A DNA stretch of 64,000 nt from Brachynemurus nebulosus (Eukaryota > Arthropoda > Insecta > Neuroptera > Myrmeleontidae). Below, one piece after another: positions 56,126-64,000 of the stretch (the first letter of the stretch is position 1; each line of letters opens with the position of its first letter). The stretch is from assembly GCA_035578155.1 (NCBI GenBank), contig JAPWDM010000012.1:15287619-15351618 (forward strand). Reading direction: 5' to 3'. The notes beneath the pieces were generated by a model. That model was given only the letters and a program-made list of their open reading frames with translations, was not told the origin of the DNA and did no database searches. Position numbers and translations under genes: made by a program.

Positions 56126-58120
56126 TAAAAAATTATTTTTGTCGTGCTAAATGGGTGAAACTGTCGTATGTGCGATGCAATTAACATTTGTCAAAATTTA
56201 CTTAGGGCCGTATTTAGAAAAATTTGGAAACGTCGTGAAGCCAGTTGTAACAGTTGGGGTGGTTTTTGCTTATATTTAAAATTACTTAAAATTCGCGCCC
56301 AACACTGTTACTTGTTGTCCCACGCAGAATTAGCGCTAAATTGGATGCCAAAATTAATAGAAGTTCCAAAGGTATCGGGTTCTGTCGAAGAATTACTCTC
56401 CGTTGTGTGTTTAGCGTCGAACAATTTGTCGATTACAAAAATAAAATTGTATTAATCGATAGATGTTTAAAAATGGTATTTTGAAATAATAAAAAAGTTT
56501 TATTTTAATATTTTATATTTATTTCATATTCTTAGTATTTTATATTTTTTAAATAATTATAAAAATATTTTACAAATTTAATTCAAATATTGTTTTAGAT
56601 CTTTATTATGACTCACAACAAAAATACGTTTGCACCTATCTAAGGTCACATTGTGAGTGAGTGCTTGATGCGCGAAGCAACATCATAGCACTCCTTCATC
56701 GTTGTTCGTTGGTCGCTATTGTTACAGTTCTCTGTTAAAATTCACTTAGCTGGGGTAATCCCAAAATCAACCCATGCTGTAAGAAATCAATATCGGAATC
56801 AAGATGGCGGCCTCACATAGTTCACGTTACAGCCGCTAGTTGGCGACATCAACCACGTTACCTGGGGTTTGAGCTCATGATAAGTTCCCAAAAATTAATC
56901 AATCTCACAGAGGCAATCAACACTACATTAGTGTAAATTTGATTGCCTAAAGTACTCGGCTGACACCTACCACCATTACACAGTTCATTTGCGATTTTCT
57001 CAAACTGTTAATTCCGAAAAAATTCCTGTGGTTTTAGTGTCAGCTATGAGTCATCTCTGTAAACGACGAGAGTTATTTATTTTCCACCCTGCATACAAGG
57101 ACGGGTCCAGCTTTTAAATTAAGAGATCATATTTTTTGAAATTGTAAATTTTAAGGAAATGTACCTATGGTCAAAGGCGCCCATACTCGGGTGCAAGGGG
57201 GGAACTGTTAGAGAAACGTTAAAATATATACGTGATTTTAACGTAGCCTAGTATTTTAGCAACAGTGTAAAATTTTTTACAACATGATCGAAAGAAATTG
57301 GAACTTTTTATATGGCTACTTGTAAATCGCCATTCGTCATCCAAAATATCAAAAATACTCCTTCCCACCAGTTCTAAACCCCACCTCCGTACAAATCATC
57401 ATATGGGCGCACTTGCCTATGGTAGCATTAATATAACGACTTCGAAAATCAATAATTCTCTTCCAGTTACATCGTTTATAGTCTTATTTTCCTGGTTTTT
57501 GTGTGAATACATGGAATTTTTTGATTTTTTATATGACAAAATGACAAAATATCATCAAAATATCATCAAAATATCGTCAAAACTGCTCAAAATGTGGAAA
57601 GTGTCAAGTTTATTTATGTTACAATGGCAAATAAAATTGCATAGAGATTTTCATAAAATATAATTGTATTTTTTATTTAACGCATACGAAGTCATATATC
57701 GATTATAATTATAATACTAGAATGCATACGAAGCCATATATGGCTTCGTTAAGTAATTTCTAAACAATAAGACTTAATTTTTTTTGCTTAATTTGACTAC
57801 TAAAATAAAAGAAGTGCAAGACATTTTCAGTAAAAAAAAGTTTTTTCTTCACCTCTTTCAGAATTCATGCAATAAGTGGTTAAAACTATTTATTCATATA
57901 ATTCAGCTAATTTTCGACAGTTACTCTACAAAATATAATTTTAATTTAAATACTCCTTTATACGTGTACCTATGTGGAACGTTCGCATATAGATAGCGTG
58001 CCTTAAAATATACGTCTATGATATGTCAACCATAGATAAGTAGACCATAGATAAGTAGACCATAGAAAACATTGTAAACACAACTTATTCCACAACCCGA
58101 CTGCTATATTATGTACTAGA
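56126..58120. other. No gene recognised
   Basis: Frames at 56168-56455 and 57298-57663 have no recognisable domain. TTTTCCACCCTG at 57082 is the inverse of CAGGGTGGAAAA at 52590. That may indicate the two ends of a larger element or just two ends of one family; no matching target duplication was seen. A hairpin CATACGAAGCCATATATGGC lies at 57725-57750. Confidence 0.35.
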
Positions 58121-58122
58121 CC

Positions 58123-58165
58123 AGCGTTTGGCAACCTTTTTTCAGTTACGGCCTGGCGAAATTTT
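58123..58165. mobile_element. hAT-type terminal fragment
   Basis: CCAGCGTTTGGCAACCTTTT resembles hAT ends of the CAGTGTTTGGCAACC kind, followed by GGCCTGGCGAAA. The partner end is not identified. Confidence 0.4.
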
Positions 58166-58445
58166 GGATAATTTTGTGTGGGCCAGTCACCTATTATATA
58201 GGATGGAATATGACGATTATCAGTTTTATCAGTGGTTTCGACCACTTGCGGCCGACCATATAATCCAGATAAATATTGATACTTTCTTAAGCATTAAAGA
58301 AATGTATAGAAGCCATTCGTTAATCTATACATATAATAAAATTGTAACGAGACCATTTCTGTACATGGGATATTTTTTTAAAATAGTACTGGTACTGTAA
58401 ATAGTTATCGATGTAGATACCGAAACAGCGATTTTTAGAATTTTT

Positions 58446-58950
58446 GTCTGTCTGTCTGTCTGTCTGTTTCCGCATCACGCAAAAACTATTGGACGGATTT
58501 TAATGAAATTTGGTGTGATGATAACTTATTACCTGGGTCAACATCTAAAATACTTTTTACTCCGGGAAAGTTTCTCATTTCCACGGGAAAATGGAAAAAC
58601 CATTTTGAGCATGTGCACACATTAGGCAAAAACTACTATTGGACGGATTTTAATAGAATTTGGTGTGGTGATAACTTATTACCTAGGGCAACATTTAAGA
58701 TACTCTTTACTCCGGGAAAATACCTCATTCCCACGGGAAAGTAGGAAAACCATTTTGTGCATGTGCACGTATTAAGCAAAATCTATTGGACGGATTTTTA
58801 TGAAATTTGGTGTGGTGATAATCTATTACTTGGGTCACCATTTAAGATACTTTTTACTCCGAGAAAATTCCTCATTCCTACGGGAAAATAGAAAAACCAT
58901 TTTGAGCACGTGCATGCATTATTATTCCTTGCATGTTCTGTATAATTATT
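58446..58950. repeat. Three tandem copies of the TCTG-headed repeat body, period about 150-160 bp
   Basis: After a TCTG run, the order TATTGGACGGATTTT, AATTTGGTGTGGTGATAA, CATCTAAAATACTTTTTACT and CACGGGAAAATGGAAAAACC occurs three times. A single copy lies at 31420-31580. The local amplification has diverged little. Confidence 0.9.
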
Positions 58951-59039
58951 ACCCTTACATACTTCTCATTGAGTTTATAACAATGCTTTGCGCGAACGAC
59001 GTCGCGGGTACGGCTAGTCTTAAATAGAATTATTATCCT

Positions 59040-60186
59040 GGAATCATTTCCACCATTAGTGAGAACAGCATTTGGTCGTGTAATATGAAATGTCGTTTTC
59101 CGACCACTTGATCAACCTTGTAATTCAGATAAATATTTCTCTTAAATAGAGTTATTGTATCCCGAAATCATTTCGGCTATTAGCTAGAAGAACATTTACT
59201 CGTGTAATATGAAATGTCGTTTTTCGACCACTTGGTCTACAATGTAATTCCGATAAATACTGACACTTTCTAAAGCATTAAATAAATGTTTAAAAGCCAC
59301 TCGTTGATCATAAATAGAATTCTTGTATCTTGTAATCATTTCCACCATTAGTGAGAATAACATCTAGTCGTGTAATGTGAAATGTCGTTTTCCGACCATT
59401 TGGTCGACCATATGTTCCCATCAAGTTACCCCTACCTTTTTTTCCAACAAAAAGATTGTCCGAAATTGTGCTAGTCGTGTGCTATTATGTGAATAAAAAG
59501 ACTAAATTCCAATAATTTTTTTTTTTTTTACAGCCAAAAAGCTGTTTTTAAGTATAAATTTAACCCCGGGTTTCTTTTTTTAAAACAAAAAATGTTGTAC
59601 TGCTTTGTGCTAGACGTGTACTATAATAGACTGTAAATAAATAAAAAAGCAAATTCCAAAATATATGACTTTTATCGCCAAAAATCTTTTTTTTCATTGA
59701 GCTAACCGCATCATTTTCTTATTTTCAATGCTTAACAAGGGGAAATAGTCTCTAGTCTTAAAAACTAGAGACTATTGTACATTGCCCCTGCACCCCAATC
59801 GAAAAAATTCGAGACAAAAAATATTTCACAAAAATTTTTTAATTTCGTTTTATTTCTTGTGATAAAAAATAAACCGCTAATCCAAACTTTCTGCAAACTT
59901 TATCTGTTTTTCTTTCTTTAATTAGGCATATAACGAAATTGATACGTAGTCGATATCATCATTAACTAACGAAGAAACGAACGCCCGAACAGAATTCGGA
60001 ATCTAGTGACCTTGAAATGTGGAGATATGTCCAGATTAGCGATTTATAAGGTCGGACAATAACTTCCAAATGAAAGTTAAAAATTATAAATATTTTTATT
60101 GTAATCATTTTAATTCACACATCTTTCTGCGGACCAGTCGCGGCCCAACACCAGTCCGCGGACCAACGATTGAGAAACACTGCACT
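59040..60186. mobile_element. hAT-like end with internal tandem units, related to 37423-38830
   Basis: Read as complement, the right end CAGTGTTTCTCAATCGTTGG with GTCCGCGGACTGG matches the left end at 37424. Units with CGTGTAATATGAAATGTCGT and CCGACCACTTG recur at 59090, 59205 and 59365, in inverted orientation to those at 38480-38700. The left boundary is not determined. Confidence 0.45.
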
Positions 60187-60701
60187 ATAGACCTTACTGC
60201 AGGATTGAATGATGTTGCTGTTGTTGAAATGTATGGAGAAAATGGAGTAAATTTCCTTTTATACAAAATTTCATGTATTTAGTCAATAAATAAACATCAG
60301 CTCAATTTAATTATGGTGTTTACAGTACATCATATTAGTCATGTACTCACTGTATGTACAGTTATTCATTTATATGATGTACTTATATATATGTATATGT
60401 ATGTTGGTAAAAAGGAAGTGAGATAGATGGATAGTGACACTTGAGAGTGCTATTTGCATATGTCATATCTGCAGAATATAAAATAGGCGACTTGCTCCTC
60501 ACTTACCCCCCACCCCGGCCGCCATAAATACATATAGACGACCGTGGTGTACCCAACATATATGTACGTACATTTACAATATATGTAAAGGCGGTTTACA
60601 CATGTGAGATTCATATGAAATGTCTAATTGCAAAGTAAATTTTATCTTAGAAGAATTTTGGCTTTCGCGAGTACTAATGTAGCAGAAGCACTTTATTTAC
60701 T
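60187..60701. other. No gene recognised
   Basis: Mixed composition with TATATGTATATGTATG-like simple sequence near 60385 and a C-rich patch near 60505. No supported frame. Confidence 0.4.
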
Positions 60702-60705
60702 TTAA

Positions 60706-60965
60706 CCCTAGAACGACAAGTCGGTGTCACACATGACACCTACGTTTTTTTTTCAGCGTTGTAACTTTTGATAATGTAAAAGTTTGCAATAATGTAATAA
60801 ATTTCTTTTTTGGAAAAGATTGGAAAACCATCTGGACAGATAGACGTTGACACTGACATCAATTAAATATCGATTTGACCTGTAATTAATTTAAAGAAAT
60901 AGAAAAAGAAATAGGTGTCGTGAATGACACTCACTTGCTAAATTATGAGCCTTGTCGTTCTAGGG
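60706..60965. mobile_element. 260-bp piggyBac-like MITE, TTAA target
   Basis: CCCTAGAACGACAAG and its exact inverse are the ends, with TTAA on both sides (60702-60705 and 60966-60969). Subterminal GGTGTCACACATGACACC and GGTGTCGTGAATGACACT are palindromic. The CCCTAGAA start is shared with the CTAA-flanked element at 29408-30325. Confidence 0.9.
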
Positions 60966-61266
60966 TTAAAAAACGTTTTGGAGCTTCCTGAACGATATTG
61001 ATTTCATGTCCGTCTATCTGTGTGTCCGAAGAGCCCACCCCAAGTGGTAAAACTTCGGAAATCGGAAGTAATGGATCGAATAAGAGGATATAGTAAGTCA
61101 AAACAACTGTTTCTTTCATCGTCATTTTCCTTTTTGAGAAATTTTTTTATGAAAAGCTAAAAGACTTTCCAGCATCTACAATTTTAGAAATTAAGCCCTG
61201 GTTACAACCAAAGGAAATATTTTATCACTATTAAATAATAATTACATAACACAAATATCAACAAAT

Positions 61267-61920
61267 GAGGAGTCCAGTTTCCAAATGGGTCATGTCCACT
61301 TTTTATGATTTTGAGATATTGGGTGCGTTTGGCAGAAAATAGAACTTACAAACTTTTATAAGTAAAATGGCGGTCGTGCTGTGTATGCTACTTTCCGCTA
61401 GGACACAAAAATAGTTTTCACTGAGAAACATAACCTCTAATATATTAAATCTACGATTTTTGTATACATAGGTCTTCATTATTTGTTGATTCATTGTTTG
61501 TAATTGTTAATAATATTAAATAAAAAAATTGCACAGAACAACTATTCACAGAATAACTTCTTTAAAAATAAATATAAACAAACATGGCGGAACAAATTAG
61601 CGCCTAATATAAGCGCGTTCTGGCTGAAAATGGTATAGTATAGTTTGTGATTTAGTCCTAACAAGAACTTTTTTCTGCCAAACGCACCCATTGACAAAAA
61701 ACTGTTGTAATGTGACATATATGTTTAATATAATGGATAATATGACAAGACCCATTTTGAAAACAAAGTAAGTTTTCTAATACTAAAAACAATGGAACAG
61801 GATTTTTTTGCAACTTAAACTGTTCAGAATCGTATAAGGCTTTATATGCAGAATCCATTACTGTGTGTAACTCAATTTTTGATCTTTTTGGACAAGACCC
61901 GTTTTGAAACTGAATTCCTC
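61267..61920. mobile_element. TIR element GAGGARTYCAGTTTC with AAAT target, interrupted by a second element
   Basis: GAGGAGTCCAGTTTCCAAAT and the complement of the right end GAGGAATTCAGTTTCAAAAC continue through GGGTC(A/T)TGTCC. AAAT lies on both sides (61263-61266 and 61921-61924). AGACCCATTTTGAAAAC near 61747 is a further internal copy of the terminal word. The inner element is at 61321-61689. Confidence 0.68.
61321..61689. mobile_element. Nested 369-bp MITE, GGGTGCGTTTGGCAG ends, ATT target
   Basis: GGGTGCGTTTGGCAGAAAA is exactly inverted at the right end, with ATT on both sides (61318-61320 and 61690-61692). GGG(T/C) ends with a 3-bp target are usual for Harbinger-type elements, so that is the best guess. 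No coding capacity. Confidence 0.75.
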
Positions 61921-61924
61921 AAAT

Positions 61925-62639
61925 ATACGAAATATTAATAAATGTACTGATTTTAAAGAAAATTTCATATTTTTTTTTTTAAATGTTCTATAATTATCAG
62001 GGATTACTTTAGAAAAAAATACTAGAACCTGATACCAATACCGGATGGCTGGGAAACTTTTTTTAATTCTGAAAAATTCAGATATTGATAGAAATGTGTA
62101 GCAGTAACGAAGGGTAATTATTTACAGTTAAAGTTCATTATTAACTTACCCTTTGCCCGGAAATGATTATTAGAATTATATTTTCAAAATATGCATCATT
62201 ATATCATTTCCAAACTGATACAATTTTGCAATACGACGAAATATAGTAGCCAGAATATTAGCAATCGTTTTTGCAATACGACTGAACCATAATTTTCCAT
62301 CTTACAAAACCACATAATACATAATTCAACTAGCAGGATCACTGTGACAGAAAGGTAACGTAAAATCCCCTCCGCTTCCCACCACTATGTAGTGTAGGTA
62401 CACACTGTTTGTAGTGGTGTGGATTTGATGTTTGCTTCTGTATGAGCATTCACACACACACACAACTACATAACACGTATTATCGGACAGAGCAACCTGC
62501 AGTTCAAGCAATAATGGTCGTACAATACATAACAATCGTTGTGCATTCGGTGACCGACACCGACCGACTAAATGCCTTAAGCTGTGACAGACCAACAAAT
62601 AACTCCAAACGAACTACACTTTTTTGATTTTAGTTTGCT
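61925..62639. other. No gene recognised
   Basis: AT-rich in the first half. From about 62330 the composition rises in GC, with a CACACACACA run at 62452. Frames overlap on both strands and none is convincing. Confidence 0.35.
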
Positions 62640-63480
62640 TCTAGTGTTCTATGTACAAGGCAGCAACGTTATGTAAAGTGGCTATCGGCACACAACTAAA
62701 CTGGCTCCTAATTAACACTCATCTCGCTAGTGTGGACGCTCCATAACAGTATATTCTTCGCCCGTACAGTGAACGAGTTTTGGTAGATGATGGTTGTTTT
62801 GCGCTTGTGTCTGTCCGTCTGCCGCGCGTCTGTTATCATCCGGAAGAATCACACTATGGATGGCACACACAGAAAGTGCCCGAAGCATCACCGGAAACAT
62901 CACGACAACCCGTGCACCCCCCCCCCCCGTGTACCAGTGTCGACCTCACCATTGCCACCACCGTGGCCCTACCTATCCCTCTCCCCGGGCCTCCCCTCCC
63001 ACGAGTTTACTCAATGGAATTCTCAAGCAATGCTTTTAGTTATCTCACTACTTGCTGTAATATATTACATACACATATCAACTACCACCGTCAGCCAGTA
63101 CCCAACACCTTCACCCCCCCCCCCCCGTACTACTGCACTGCCACCATCAGAAACATACATAACATGATATTATGTAGGTATGTACCATGTTCATTACAAG
63201 CCCAAAAACACTAACACAAGTATAATAATAATATATTATTATTATTGTTATGAAGACGAGGATCATCTTCGTGTGCTCGGGTATAATGGGCGTTAGTTAG
63301 TGGTATACGGTGACAAGAATAATTCTAAGACTTTGGAAAATTTAATGCGCAATGACCACCGGAGAAAATGATCAAGTTTTAAGTCTATCAATCGTGATCG
63401 GTTAGCAGCTTGCTGTTAAAAAGATGCTTGGAAATTAAAAAAGTGTGGTTCTTTTGTCTGTAAAAAATTGATTAGAATTA
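62640..63480 (+). other. GC-richer segment, possible promoter or first exon of an unidentified gene
   Basis: This segment is much less AT-rich than the rest, with CCGCGCGTCTG and two C runs (62917-62928 and 63114-63126). Three overlapping plus-strand frames (starting 62780, 62787 and 62794) are open together, which is expected from low-AT, stop-poor sequence and does not show which is real. The frame at 62787 is proline-rich with a hydrophobic stretch MLLVISLLAVIYYIHI. No domain is recognised. Confidence 0.25.
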
Positions 63481-64000
63481 TAAATGTCTGTGTAATCGTT
63501 TAAAAGATATTTTACTTTCATTGGCACAAAATAAAGACATAATTACTCCTGTTGGTTTATGATGACTTTAGAGTCATATATAAAAATCAATGGGTTATAA
63601 AAAGAGAGTAAGAAAAAACTAGTCTATCCCAATACTCTATTTCGATTGACGCGTTGAGATTTTGATAATGAGAACATACCACAAAAAGAAAAAAGTTATG
63701 CAACAATATTAAAAATTTCAGAATCGGCACGAAATATGGAAATATCAACTAGAATGACGCGTTTTAAACATTAGACAATTTGAAGCCACCTGTCGTACGA
63801 CGCGGAAACTATTAGAATAATATACAAAATACACAATTTTTTATGTAAAGAAAATACCTTTGATACAACAATAAAAATACTACTACTACTAAGATACAAA
63901 ATACACGCATCTACAAAAACTAAGATTTTTTTGTCACCTAACTTCATTCCTCCGATTATAAAATTAAATTATAAACATAACATAACAGAACATAAAGACA
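63481..64000. other. No gene recognised
   Basis: AT-rich to the right edge. Short TACTACTACTACT and ACAAAATACAC repeats lie near 63825-63905. Confidence 0.4.

Noticed and set aside
52590..57093. A single 4.5 kb element with CAGGGTGGAAAA ends
   Set aside because: The inverted 12-base words match, but flanks show no common duplication and the interval contains other complete elements; more likely two separate ends or chance.
57298..57663. 121-codon plus-strand frame
   Set aside because: No domain; contains ATCATCAAAATATC simple repeats.

Overview
The window is animal nuclear DNA. It is very AT-rich, with short exons, GT-AG introns and dense DNA-transposon debris, and no bacterial gene organisation. 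An arthropod, most likely an insect, fits best: there is a nose-resistant-to-fluoxetine (NRF6)-type acyltransferase gene, and the abundant TIR elements (Tc1, hAT, piggyBac, Harbinger, CACTA types) are of kinds common there. I cannot name the species.

Layout. From 1 to 6.6 kb (minus strand) lie five exons of an NRF6-like membrane acyltransferase gene whose 3' end runs off the left edge. Its introns carry a Harbinger-like transposase remnant, a TA-flanked element, a short hAT-like insert and a 2 kb hAT-like element. From 6.6 to 41.3 kb I recognise no host gene. This stretch is a mosaic of non-autonomous elements, several with exact target-site duplications (TSDs): a 505-bp hAT deletion derivative with GCCCAGAC on both sides, a fold-back Tc1 derivative with TA, and a piggyBac-like element with CTAA. 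It also holds minisatellites, AT microsatellites and two tRNA-like sequences.

The centrepiece is 41345-49131, a 7.8 kb apparently intact DNA transposon. It has inverted termini starting CACGGAAAAAAA, TATA on both sides, subterminal repeats and two minus-strand genes. The promoter-proximal gene (45633-48599) has seven exons. All its splice phases agree, and it encodes a 524-residue protein with an N-terminal SAM domain. The distal gene (42415-44847) is a single 810-residue open frame with two C2H2 fingers followed by a CACTA/EnSpm tnp2-like transposase core. Between them lies a five-copy array of the transposase start region. The likely division of labour is transposase plus a SAM-domain accessory protein, comparable to the two-protein En/Spm system; this is inference.

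From 49.1 to 64 kb there are more nested TIR elements. Notable are a TA-flanked element at 49856-51614 containing another at 50136-51196, an element at 52604-54410 with another inside it, a pogo-like MITE, a TTAA-flanked piggyBac-like MITE, and a doubly nested insertion at 61.3-61.9 kb. The right end is less AT-rich and may be a promoter or first-exon region, but I cannot assign a gene.

A recurrent oddity is that several unrelated TIR elements repeat their own terminal word many times inside themselves, in both orientations.
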